Of a stretch of 14,493 nucleotides of DNA, positions 1 through 6,428 are shown in pieces. Below the pieces are notes generated by a model. It saw nothing but the letters and a program-made list of their open reading frames with translations. It ran no database searches and was not told where the DNA came from. The stretch comes from an uncultured Ruminococcus sp. Lineage in GTDB: Bacteria; Bacillota; Clostridia; Oscillospirales; Ruminococcaceae. Position 1 is the stretch's first letter, and each line of letters begins with the position of its first letter. The stretch covers positions 1 to 14,493 of the forward strand of contig CALEPT010000148.1 in NCBI GenBank assembly GCA_937910385.1, given 5' to 3'. The position numbers and the translations under genes were made by a program.

Positions 1-1
1 T

Positions 2-907
2 ACCAATAACCCACTTGATGATCTCATTATAGATAGATTATGTAATAATGATAATCTATTTGAACTCAATAATCTTTGTGGAATTCTGGATAACGTTGCA
101 GATCATGATTTAATCTTTAAAACCATCTTATGTAGTGATGCCAGATGTATAAACGGCATCAAAAAATTGTTTGCAGATCACTTTATGGAGTTTTCTGATA
201 AGTTGGTGTTGAACACACATCTTGAGGAGAAACCTGCCACTTTTAATGTTAAAAAATGTGTAATCGAAAAGGCAATTGCCGTAACTCATAAAAACTTCGA
301 ACATATTTCACGGTTCCCTTTTATGAGTTTGGCGTTTCTAGAAAGAAACAAGGATTTCATGTACTATGACGACGAGGAAAATATGTATCACTGCATTCTC
401 CTCTATGATATTGATTTTGGTGATGGTATGCAAATAAGAGATTGTATTAGGTTGGTTTCGGTATTAAAAGTGATTGATAATGTAAAAAGATCTTCCGAAA
501 TGTTGGAGATACAAAATACATATTTGCTTTTAAATAACGTTATCTTTCCATTTACATATGGATTAAAGCTTAGTAATATTGAAAAATATAATAGTTTTAT
601 TTCAGGAAGTGACGTGACTCCTTTAGATGATTTTTTGTTAGAAGAAAAAAATTATAAAAAAGCTGAGCAATATTTGGAATATATAATTCCAGATAATGTC
701 GAATATAGTTCTATTGGCGGAAGGATGAATTGTTCACCAACAGTACCTATTCCACCTATTCATCAATTCTATAATGGACTTTTCAGTTCAGAGTATGTTG
801 TGAATATTCATAATTGTAGAATTATGCAAAATCAGCGAGATTATTTCTTTAAAACCCTAACACTTCTTTCTGATAATATAGTAATTGAGGAAAAACTTGA
901 AGTATAA
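2..907 (+). CDS. Hypothetical protein, 5' end outside the window
   Basis: The reading frame is open from base 2 to a TAA at 905-907 with no stop, so the gene enters from the left and 301 residues are visible. A TTG at 167 is only an internal codon and has no ribosome site. I do not recognise the family. The visible part has no signal peptide, membrane segment, P-loop or cysteine cluster. It is rich in Asn, Asp, Ile and Phe, looks soluble and mostly alpha/beta, and carries a Pro-rich stretch (PTVPIPPIHQF) about 60 residues from the end. Its base composition is far more AT-rich than the queuosine genes to its right, which suggests accessory or transferred DNA (inference). It is followed by a strong terminator at 1047-1096 and so does not share a transcript with queD. 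Confidence 0.7.
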   Translation, partial: TNNPLDDLIIDRLCNNDNLFELNNLCGILDNVADHDLIFKTILCSDARCINGIKKLFADHFMEFSDKLVLNTHLEEKPATFNVKKCVIEKAIAVTHKNFEHISRFPFMSLAFLERNKDFMYYDDEENMYHCILLYDIDFGDGMQIRDCIRLVSVLKVIDNVKRSSEMLEIQNTYLLLNNVIFPFTYGLKLSNIEKYNSFISGSDVTPLDDFLLEEKNYKKAEQYLEYIIPDNVEYSSIGGRMNCSPTVPIPPIHQFYNGLFSSEYVVNIHNCRIMQNQRDYFFKTLTLLSDNIVIEEKLEV

Positions 908-1249
908 AAATTAATCTGATGTAAGTATGATTGGAAACGTTAGAAGTAACAAACTCTCGTAAAGAATTTTATTTCCGTAAATATATTGATTGAAAATTAT
1001 ATCTCATATGTCAATATTTTTATTTGTCTTAGACATGATGAATCAACCTCGAAAAATGAACAAATAAGTTCATTTTTCGAGGCTTTTATTCTTTTTAATT
1101 ACCAGCATACTACTATAATAATACCAGATATATCAGATTGATACACTTGCGTGTTGGCTCGAAATTTTGATGTTTCCTTCAGAAACTTAAAAATAGAACA
1201 GAAGTGTTCCATCGAAAAATACATTCCGGAAAAAGCTTATTTATTGCAA
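908..1249. other. Intergenic stretch without a gene
   Basis: About 340 AT-rich bases between the left-end gene and the que promoter. Apart from the terminator at 1047-1096 I see no coding frame with a ribosome site, no tRNA and no long repeat. The part after the terminator (about 1097-1249) holds nothing I can name. Confidence 0.6.
1047..1096 (+). terminator. Strong intrinsic terminator after the left-end gene
   Basis: A perfect 15-bp inverted repeat (1047-1061 with 1068-1082, CCTCGAAAAATGAAC on the left arm) with a 6-base loop is followed by CTTTTATTCTTTTT. It separates the left-end gene from the que operon. It lies about 140 bases after the stop codon. Confidence 0.88.
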
Positions 1250-1278
1250 TTGACAATCTAAACCAAATATGCTATAAT
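1250..1278 (+). promoter_or_regulatory. Sigma-A promoter of the que operon
   Basis: TTGACA at 1250-1255 and TATAAT at 1273-1278, both perfect consensus hexamers with a 17-base spacer. Transcription should start near 1285, just before the riboswitch. Such a strong promoter fits control by attenuation in the leader. Confidence 0.9.
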
Positions 1279-1290
1279 ATAAAATGGCTT

Positions 1291-1340
1291 TGCCCGACAG
1301 TTCGCTTGCACCATCCTGTCGTAAAATAAAACTAGGGCAG
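1291..1340 (+). promoter_or_regulatory. preQ1-I type riboswitch aptamer
   Basis: Stem P1 is CGACAG (1295-1300) with CTGTCG (1316-1321). It encloses a 15-base loop, TTCGCTTGCACCATC, that resembles the preQ1-I loop pattern (TTCGC, then ACCATC). P1 is followed by the A-rich tail TAAAATAAAACTAGGG (1322-1337), whose final bases would form pseudoknot P2 with the loop. The order stem, short loop, A-rich tail and CTA(G)G is the hallmark of class I preQ1 aptamers. The position immediately upstream of queDECF and a terminator supports it. TGCCC (1291-1295) can also pair with GGGCA (1335-1339) as a competing closing helix. Exact P2 pairs were not proved by reading alone. Confidence 0.82.
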
Positions 1341-1356
1341 TGAGTCAGCAAATCTG

Positions 1357-1391
1357 TTCTCCTGTCTGTGTGCAGACGGGAGAATTTTTTT
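1357..1391 (+). terminator. Riboswitch-controlled attenuator terminator
   Basis: A 12-bp stem (1357-1368 with 1373-1384, one G-U pair, loop TGTG) is followed by seven T residues, ending just before the queD ribosome site. AGGGCAG at 1334-1340 in the aptamer tail can pair with CTGTTCT at 1354-1360, which overlaps the left terminator arm and would act as an antiterminator. Ligand binding that locks the tail into P2 would free the terminator and switch the operon off. Confidence 0.88.
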
Positions 1392-1402
1392 GAGGTGATA
1401 AC

Positions 1403-1822
1403 ATGTATAAGCTGAAAACCACTGCCGCATTTGACAGCGCACATTTTCTCGCCGGATATTTCGGAAAATGCGCAAATCTTCACGGACATCACTGGGTGAT
1501 CGAGGTTGAGGCAGGCAGCGATAACTTGCAAGAGACAGGTGAAAAGCGCGGTATGGTGATTGATTTTGTTGATTTGAAAAAGGCGGTTCGGGCACTTGCC
1601 GATTCCTACGATCATGCACTGATTTACGAGGCAGGCAGCTTGCAAGATACCACGCTTTCCGCTCTGCAGGAAGAGCGTTTTCGTCTGATTGAGGTGCCCT
1701 ACCGCCCGACTGCAGAGAACTTTGCAAGAGCTTTTTATGAGGCACTCACTACAGCTGGCATTCCGGTGATGAGTGTGACGGTTTACGAAACGCCCGAAAA
1801 TGCCGCCAGGTACGAGGTGTAA
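1403..1822 (+). CDS. queD: 6-carboxy-5,6,7,8-tetrahydropterin synthase QueD
   Basis: QueD converts dihydroneopterin triphosphate to 6-carboxytetrahydropterin, the second step of queuosine precursor synthesis, in the cytoplasm. The 139-residue length is normal for the PTPS/QueD fold. The zinc ligands are visible as His14 (FDSAH) and His27/His29 in LHGHHW. The catalytic Cys23 sits four residues before LHGHHW, and the C-terminal YDHALIYE and TVYETPEN segments carry the conserved Asp-His and Glu. The ATG at 1403 has a GAGGTGA ribosome site placed right after the attenuator terminator. The TAA overlaps the queE ribosome site region, with one base before the queE ATG. Within the gene, the segment EAGS..LQ(E/D)T occurs twice, with a matching 12-base DNA repeat (1508-1519 and 1628-1639). 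Confidence 0.95.
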   Translation: MYKLKTTAAFDSAHFLAGYFGKCANLHGHHWVIEVEAGSDNLQETGEKRGMVIDFVDLKKAVRALADSYDHALIYEAGSLQDTTLSALQEERFRLIEVPYRPTAENFARAFYEALTTAGIPVMSVTVYETPENAARYEV

Positions 1823-1823
1823 C

Positions 1824-2489
1824 ATGGCCAATTACAAGCTGGCAGAGCATTTTATCAGCATCAATGGCGAGGGGCAGCGTGCAGGTGAGCTTGCGTTGTT
1901 TTTACGCTTTGCGGGCTGCAATCTGCGCTGCGATTGGTGTGACACGGCGTGGGCTTGCAGCAAGGATGCGCCGCACGAGATAGTTCCCCTAAGCTGTATT
2001 GAACAAATTGGTGAGAATGCCGTCGTACAGGGTGTGCGGAATGTCACTCTGACGGGCGGTGAGCCGCTCTTGCAAGAGGGTATAGGCGAGGTGATCGCCA
2101 TGCTCATGCTGCTTGGGCTGCGAGTGGAGATCGAAACCAACGGCTCCGTACCGCTTGAACCGTTTATTTTGCCGCACCGTCCCGTGTTCACGATGGATTA
2201 CAAGCTGCCGTCAAGCAAAATGGAACAGCATATGTGTACTGAGAATTTCGAGCATCTTCGCGAATGTGACACAGTGAAATTCGTCTGCGGTTCGCGTGCA
2301 GATGTATTCCGAGCCAATGAGATCGCCGAGAAATATAAGCCGAAGTGTCCGATGTATCTAAGCCCAGTATTCGGTAGAATCGAGCCTCAAGAGATCGTGG
2401 AGATCATGAAGGAGCTGGCGATGGGCAGCTTCCGCCTGCAATTGCAGCTCCACAAATTAATATGGGAACCAACTGCGCGAGGCGTGTAA
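1824..2489 (+). CDS. queE: 7-carboxy-7-deazaguanine synthase QueE (radical SAM)
   Basis: QueE is the radical SAM enzyme that contracts 6-carboxytetrahydropterin to 7-carboxy-7-deazaguanine. Starting at ATG 1824, where GAGGTG at the end of queD is the ribosome site, gives 221 residues. The motif GEGQ (15-18) is followed by the iron-sulfur cluster ligands Cys32, Cys36 and Cys39 in CNLRCDWC, a C-x3-C-x2-C pattern. Next come the TGGEPLLQ motif and the typical QueE tail LQLQLHKLIWEPTARGV. The frame is open further upstream to 1800, but that extension overlaps queD and has no ribosome site. It is the second gene of the que operon. The downstream gap to folE is 120 bases, longer than other gaps in the operon, and contains a possible gene remnant. 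Confidence 0.95.
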   Translation: MANYKLAEHFISINGEGQRAGELALFLRFAGCNLRCDWCDTAWACSKDAPHEIVPLSCIEQIGENAVVQGVRNVTLTGGEPLLQEGIGEVIAMLMLLGLRVEIETNGSVPLEPFILPHRPVFTMDYKLPSSKMEQHMCTENFEHLRECDTVKFVCGSRADVFRANEIAEKYKPKCPMYLSPVFGRIEPQEIVEIMKELAMGSFRLQLQLHKLIWEPTARGV

Positions 2490-2500
2490 TCCAGACCTAA

Positions 2501-2596
2501 CATTATAAGTTGTATTACTCGCCCGATTACGAGCACGATGAAAACGACATTCACCACCTGATTACAGATGTGGAAACATTTATGCAGCATATTTGA
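2501..2596 (+). pseudogene. Possible 3' remnant of a lost gene between queE and folE
   Basis: After a TAA at 2498-2500 there is an open stretch of 31 codons ending at TGA 2594-2596. It contains SPDYEHDENDIHHLITDV and ends in ETFMQHI. It has no convincing start codon or ribosome site, but its stop lies 13 bases before the folE ATG, a normal operon spacing. I infer that it is the tail of a gene that once sat here and was deleted from its 5' side. I do not recognise the family. Chance remains possible for a stretch this short. Confidence 0.3.
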
Positions 2597-2609
2597 AAAG
2601 AGGGAAATA

Positions 2610-3179
2610 ATGATCGACAAACAGGCAATTGAAGCGCATATCCGCGGCATTCTGGTCGCACTGGGTGAGGATCCCGACCGCGAGGGCTTGCAGGAAACAC
2701 CAGAGCGTGTTGCAAGAATGTATGAAGAGATCTTTGCAGGCATCAACTATTCCAACCATGATATCGCGGAGATGTTCGGCAAAAAGTTTGAGGCGCCCCC
2801 ATCAGCAGGACCAGTGGTTGTACGCGATATTGAGGTGTTCTCATGCTGTGAGCATCACATGGCACTGATGTACGATATGTCCGTTAATGTGGCATATGTG
2901 CCGCACGGCAAAGTGATCGGACTGTCGAAGATCGCCCGAATCTGCGATCTGGCTGCCAAGCGTCTGCAATTGCAGGAGCGCCTCGGCTCGGATATTGCCG
3001 AGATTTTGATGGAGGCGGCAGAAACGCCGGATGTCGGTATTGTGATAGCAGGAACACACAGCTGCATGACGGCGCGCGGCATACGAAATGCCTCCGCGCG
3101 CACAGTCACGCAAACATTCTGCGGTCAATTCCAAACCGATTGGAATTTGCAGAGGCTTTTGACGGAGGGCGTAAGATGA
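2610..3179 (+). CDS. folE: GTP cyclohydrolase I FolE
   Basis: FolE opens GTP to give dihydroneopterin triphosphate and formate, the shared first step of folate and queuosine synthesis. Starting at ATG 2610, with AGAGGG as ribosome site, gives 189 residues, normal for the type I enzyme. The zinc and catalytic residues are visible as SCCEHHMA (Cys80, His82, His83) and GTHSCMTARG (Cys152). The early segment GEDPDREGLQETPERVARMYEE is family-typical. The upstream in-frame codon at 2568 would overlap the remnant and lacks a ribosome site. The stop overlaps the queC start (ATGA), so the two are translationally coupled. Its position inside a preQ1 riboswitch operon suggests it is dedicated to queuosine supply, perhaps alongside another folE elsewhere (inference). 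Confidence 0.95.
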   Translation: MIDKQAIEAHIRGILVALGEDPDREGLQETPERVARMYEEIFAGINYSNHDIAEMFGKKFEAPPSAGPVVVRDIEVFSCCEHHMALMYDMSVNVAYVPHGKVIGLSKIARICDLAAKRLQLQERLGSDIAEILMEAAETPDVGIVIAGTHSCMTARGIRNASARTVTQTFCGQFQTDWNLQRLLTEGVR

Positions 3180-3853
3180 AGGCATTAGTTTTATTCAGCG
3201 GCGGTTTGGACAGCACGACCTGTCTTGCGCTTGCAATAGAGCGATATGGTGCAGACGAAGTACTTGCACTGTCGGTGAGCTATGGACAGAAGCACATCAA
3301 GGAGGTCGAAGCGGCACGTGCAGTGGCGTCGTATTACGGTGTGAAACTGCAAACGCTTGATCTCGCGGAAATTTTTGCGGACTCAGACTGCACACTGCTA
3401 AAGGGCAGCAGTAGCGGGATACCGAAAACAAGCTATGCCGAGCAGCTCACCGAGACAGACGGCAAGCCGGTCTCGACCTATGTGCCTTTCCGGAACGGAC
3501 TGTTTTTGTCGTCGGCGGCGAGCATTGCGCTCTCGCACGGCTGCGAGGTGATTTATTACGGCGCCCATGCGGACGATGCCGCAGGCAATGCCTATCCCGA
3601 TTGCAGCGCGGCATTCAATAACGCGATCAATACTGCGATTTGGCTCGGCAGCGGACAGCAGCTACGTGTGGAGGCTCCTTTTGTTGGTAAAACCAAGGCT
3701 GATGTTGTCGCAGAGGGGATTCGCCTGAATGCTCCTTATCAACTCACATGGAGCTGCTATGAGGGCGGTGAGAAGCCCTGCGGTCTCTGCGGCACCTGCC
3801 GTGACCGTGCCGCGGCATTCGCCGCAAACGGAATCGCCGATCCTGTGCTATAA
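3176..3853 (+). CDS. queC: 7-cyano-7-deazaguanine synthase QueC
   Basis: QueC uses ATP and ammonia to convert 7-carboxy-7-deazaguanine into preQ0. The product is 225 residues, usual for the family. The PP-loop of the N-type ATP pyrophosphatase fold is SGGLDS at residues 8-13. A C-terminal zinc site is formed by Cys194, Cys202, Cys205 and Cys208 in SCYEGGEKPCGLCGTC. YGQKH and YVPFRNG are also typical. The ATG at 3176 overlaps the folE stop in an ATGA and has GGAGGG upstream. A longer frame back to 3140 lies inside folE and is rejected. It is the fourth gene of the operon, and 27 bases separate it from the queF start. Confidence 0.96.
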   Translation: MKALVLFSGGLDSTTCLALAIERYGADEVLALSVSYGQKHIKEVEAARAVASYYGVKLQTLDLAEIFADSDCTLLKGSSSGIPKTSYAEQLTETDGKPVSTYVPFRNGLFLSSAASIALSHGCEVIYYGAHADDAAGNAYPDCSAAFNNAINTAIWLGSGQQLRVEAPFVGKTKADVVAEGIRLNAPYQLTWSCYEGGEKPCGLCGTCRDRAAAFAANGIADPVL

Positions 3854-3880
3854 ATCAAGCAAAATATGGAGGAAATGATC

Positions 3881-4375
3881 ATGAGCGAACGCGATAAAAC
3901 CGCCGAGGGCATCACTCTGCTCGGCAATCAGCACACAAATTATCCGGCGGACTACGACCCCTCTGTGCTGGAAACCTTTGAGAACAAGCATCCCGGGCGC
4001 GATTATTTTGTCAAGTTTAACTGTCCGGAGTTCACCAGCCTTTGTCCGATCACGGGACAGCCTGATTTTGCAACGATATACATCTCCTATGTGCCGCGAG
4101 TGAAGATGGTGGAGAGTAAATCGCTTAAGCTGTATTTGTTCAGCTTCCGTAACCACGGTGATTTCCACGAGGACTGTGTGAACATCATCATGAATGATCT
4201 GATCCGATTGATGGAGCCTGCATATATCGAGGTGTGGGGAAAATTTTTGCCGCGCGGCGGGCTTTCTATCGACCCCTATTGCAATTACGGCATGCCCGGC
4301 ACAAAATGGGAGCAGGTTGCATGGGAGCGGCTGACCCGCCATGATATGTACCCTGAGAAAATTGACAACCGATAA
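3881..4375 (+). CDS. queF: NADPH-dependent 7-cyano-7-deazaguanine reductase QueF
   Basis: QueF reduces the nitrile of preQ0 to the amine of preQ1, the last step of this operon and the likely riboswitch ligand. It is the short, unimodular QueF type of 164 residues. The nucleophile Cys55 is in SLCPITGQPD with Asp62. The QueF motif ESKSLKLY is at 78-85, and Glu97 in HGDFHED completes the active site. The ATG at 3881 was chosen because ATGGAGG at 3866-3872 is its ribosome site. The in-frame ATG at 3866 overlaps that site and would have none of its own. A strong terminator follows at 4413-4440. Confidence 0.96.
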   Translation: MSERDKTAEGITLLGNQHTNYPADYDPSVLETFENKHPGRDYFVKFNCPEFTSLCPITGQPDFATIYISYVPRVKMVESKSLKLYLFSFRNHGDFHEDCVNIIMNDLIRLMEPAYIEVWGKFLPRGGLSIDPYCNYGMPGTKWEQVAWERLTRHDMYPEKIDNR

Positions 4376-4412
4376 TTAAAATCACTCTTTTAACGTGTGG
4401 TAGAGTCAGTGG

Positions 4413-4440
4413 AAAAGTCCGGTTCATAGCCGGACTTTTT
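4413..4440 (+). terminator. Terminator of the que operon
   Basis: AAAAGTCCGG (4413-4422) pairs with CCGGACTTTT (4430-4439) around a 7-base loop and ends in five T residues. It lies about 40 bases after the queF stop. Confidence 0.9.
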
Positions 4441-4550
4441 AGTTGTAATATGGTAAAATAGAAAATGCGATTATGAAATGTTACACAAACTGAAAGCTGT
4501 ATTTTGTTGCTGAATCCAAAAGAATGAAACATTTTGCAAATATAACAATT

Positions 4551-4585
4551 AGCGTATGTACTAAAAAGGTTCATACGCTTTTTTT
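4551..4585 (+). terminator. Second hairpin terminator upstream of spoIIG
   Basis: AGCGTATG (4551-4558) pairs with CATACGCT (4572-4579) around a 13-base loop, followed by a run of T residues to 4585. It insulates spoIIGA from read-through. Confidence 0.72.
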
Positions 4586-4629
4586 ATGCCTGAAATTTTA
4601 CTTTTCTTAAAATGGTCCATCGCCTTTAA

Positions 4630-4662
4630 TTGACATATTTCGCAAAGGTTCAGCATTATAAT
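4630..4662 (+). promoter_or_regulatory. Probable spoIIG promoter with 21-base spacer
   Basis: TTGACA (4630-4635) and TATAAT (4657-4662) are perfect consensus hexamers separated by 21 bases rather than 17. The Bacillus subtilis spoIIG promoter is known for a similarly over-long spacer and needs phosphorylated Spo0A. TTTCGCAAA at 4638-4646 resembles the reverse 0A box TTCGACAA, but only partly. The promoter type is seen in the sequence, while Spo0A control is inferred. Confidence 0.65.
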
Positions 4663-4768
4663 ATTATAGGAAAGCTTGGCTGGACTGTCTGAGCATCGTA
4701 ATCTCCAATAAGATGATTACTATAAACTTTTGGGGAATTTACATTGCAGTATTCTGGAGGCATTATTT

Positions 4769-5587
4769 ATGCAGACAATATATGTTGACGTTCTTATAAT
4801 TCTTAATATATATGTCAACTACTTTATTTTGCGCATAACAGCTTGGTTAACGCATTCACGACTTAAAATAGGAAGATGTATCGGAGCAGCTGCATATGGG
4901 AGTATTTTTTCGCTGCTAATACTTATTCCTTGTTTGCCGGCGATTTTGATGTTGGTCATTAAAACGGCAGCTGCGATCAGTATTGCGGCGCTTGCATTTA
5001 GTATCCGCAGCATGAAGAGGCTGATAAAAGATACGTTAGTTTTTCTCGTTGTAAATATACTTCTTGCAGGAGCTGTTTATGCGGTGTATTCATGGCTTAA
5101 ACCGGCGGCGCTGCATTTCAATAATTCATACTTTTACATAGATTTCTCACTGATCGTGCTTATCACCACCACAACAGCATTATATATAGCAGTTAGGATC
5201 GGATGTATATTATCTGCCGGAAAGGCCGGTCAGGGATCATACAGTGTAAAGATAAAATATAACGGTAAAAGCGTCAGCATGAGCGGACTTGCGGATACCG
5301 GAAATGCTCTTATAGATCATTTTTCGGGATCACCGGTTATAATTTGTGATAAGATCTGCATATCAGAGCTTGTAGGGAAAATCCCCTGCATTGATGATTT
5401 GCCGAGAGGTTTCAGGATAATTCCTTGTTCGACCGTATCAGACAGTGGGCTTATACCGGTATTTCGTCCTGATGAGATAATAATATGCAATACAGATGAC
5501 GGTGCTGAAAAAAATGTTGATGCATTGATAGGCTTGGGCATGAGCGGGGGAGAGGCTATTTTTAATCCAAAACTTCTGAAGCTATAA
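4769..5587 (+). CDS. spoIIGA: Sigma-E processing aspartic protease SpoIIGA
   Basis: SpoIIGA is the membrane protease that removes the pro-sequence from pro-sigma-E in the mother cell after a signal from the forespore (family knowledge). Starting at ATG 4769, preceded by GGAGG at 4756-4760, the protein has 272 residues, somewhat shorter than the Bacillus one. The first half has about five membrane segments (roughly 3-24, 34-53, 56-78, 88-109 and 124-148). The cytoplasmic half carries the aspartic protease motif LADTGNAL with Asp176, and GLIPVFRPDEI and DALIGLG near the end. A TTG at 4730 extends the frame but lies in the leader and has no ribosome site. It is directly followed by sigE after 16 bases, the conserved spoIIG pair. 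Confidence 0.93.
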   Translation: MQTIYVDVLIILNIYVNYFILRITAWLTHSRLKIGRCIGAAAYGSIFSLLILIPCLPAILMLVIKTAAAISIAALAFSIRSMKRLIKDTLVFLVVNILLAGAVYAVYSWLKPAALHFNNSYFYIDFSLIVLITTTTALYIAVRIGCILSAGKAGQGSYSVKIKYNGKSVSMSGLADTGNALIDHFSGSPVIICDKICISELVGKIPCIDDLPRGFRIIPCSTVSDSGLIPVFRPDEIIICNTDDGAEKNVDALIGLGMSGGEAIFNPKLLKL

Positions 5588-5603
5588 GAAAAGGAGAATA
5601 AAC

Positions 5604-6302
5604 ATGAACATTATAGGAATTATCAGAGCGAGACTGAAAAAATTTTTTGAGGGAGAGGTATATTATGTAAACGGTTCGGACACGCTTCCGCCGCCGCTTA
5701 CAAAGGAAGAGGAGAATGATATTTTCATGCGCCTTACTGAAAATGATCCGGAAGCGCGTAAGACACTGATAGTGCATAATCTGCGTCTTGTGGTGTATAT
5801 TGCAAAAAAATTTGAGTCTACGGGTATTGGTATTGAGGATCTCGTATCTATAGGAACTATCGGACTGATAAAGGCGGTAAATACATTCTGTCCCACGAAG
5901 AATATCAAGCTTGCAACATATGCTTCACGCTGTATAGAGAATGAGATACTTATGTTCCTGAGAAAATCTTCTCAATACCGCAATGATCTATCGATCGATG
6001 AGCCGCTGAATGTGGATTATGACGGTAATGAGCTCCTGCTGTCAGATGTTCTGGGAACCGAAGACGATGTTGTAAATAAGGGCATAGAAACAGAAGCGGA
6101 AAGAGAGATACTTCGCGGAGCTGTTTCCGAGCTTTGTGACCGTGAACGCGAGATAATGGAAATGCGCTTCGGACTCATCGACGGAAAAGAAAAGACCCAG
6201 AAAGAGGTGGCTGAGATAATAGGAATATCACAGTCGTACATATCACGGCTCGAAAAGAAAATAATAAAAAAGCTGCGTATCAAGCTTGAAAGTATTACAT
6301 GA
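5604..6302 (+). CDS. sigE: Sporulation sigma factor sigma-E (pro-form)
   Basis: This is the early mother-cell sigma factor, made as an inactive precursor. The 232-residue protein has a pro-sequence of about 18 residues (hydrophobic and basic, MNIIGIIRARLKKFFEGE), then VYYVNGSDTLPPPL, where the Bacillus protein is cleaved. Region 2 (NLRLVVYIAKKF, IEDLVSIGTIGLIKAV, CIENEILM) and the region 4 helix-turn-helix (EVAEIIGISQSYISRLEKK) are intact. The ribosome site AAAGGAG precedes ATG 5604. By comparison with my memory of Bacillus sigma-E, the pro-sequence is about seven residues shorter. The bases encoding NEILM (5940-5954) are identical to the sigK/recombinase junction at 12923-12937. It is not followed by sigG as in Bacillus. 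Confidence 0.95.
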   Translation: MNIIGIIRARLKKFFEGEVYYVNGSDTLPPPLTKEEENDIFMRLTENDPEARKTLIVHNLRLVVYIAKKFESTGIGIEDLVSIGTIGLIKAVNTFCPTKNIKLATYASRCIENEILMFLRKSSQYRNDLSIDEPLNVDYDGNELLLSDVLGTEDDVVNKGIETEAEREILRGAVSELCDREREIMEMRFGLIDGKEKTQKEVAEIIGISQSYISRLEKKIIKKLRIKLESIT

Positions 6303-6320
6303 CAGAGATACTCTGTTTAG
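6303..6320 (+). terminator. Weak possible terminator after sigE
   Basis: ACAGAG and CTCTGT form a 6-bp stem with a 3-base loop followed by TTTAG, immediately after the sigE stop. The loop is very tight and the T run short, so function is uncertain. Confidence 0.3.
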
Positions 6321-6339
6321 TCAAAAGTGATTATGCCTA

Positions 6340-6368
6340 TTGACTTTATATGATAAATGAGGTATAAT
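6340..6368 (+). promoter_or_regulatory. Sigma-A promoter of the serine acetyltransferase gene
   Basis: TTGACT (6340-6345) and TATAAT (6363-6368) are separated by 17 bases. Transcription should start near 6375. The first in-frame ATG at 6357 would then lie upstream of the transcript start, which moves the translation start to GTG 6429. Confidence 0.82.
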
Positions 6369-6428
6369 AACTACAGGTCATCTGATGAAAGAGGTGACCT
6401 GCATTATCAGCGTGAGGTGAACAAGTCT

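Larger units (their letters stand above)
4376..4768. other. Intergenic region between queF and spoIIGA
   Basis: This stretch holds the que terminator, a second hairpin terminator at 4551-4585, and the presumed spoIIG promoter at 4630-4662. Between the two terminators (4441-4550) I see no promoter with a proper spacer and no gene. A small transcript ending at 4585 is possible but unsupported. The leader after the promoter holds a short dyad, GTAATC and GATTAC, near 4699-4722. Confidence 0.55.

Noticed and set aside
1291..1391. preQ1-II or preQ1-III riboswitch, or a T-box leader
   Set aside because: The small P1 stem with A-rich tail ending in CTAGG fits class I. There is no T-box sequence, and the genes downstream are preQ1 synthesis.
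1241..1831. Long minus-strand frames opposite queD and the riboswitch
   Set aside because: They cover the promoter, riboswitch and queD, which explain the sequence; no ribosome site or recognisable motif supports them.
3848..4342. A 164-codon minus-strand frame opposite queF
   Set aside because: It mirrors queF almost exactly and has no family features; queF has its full active site.
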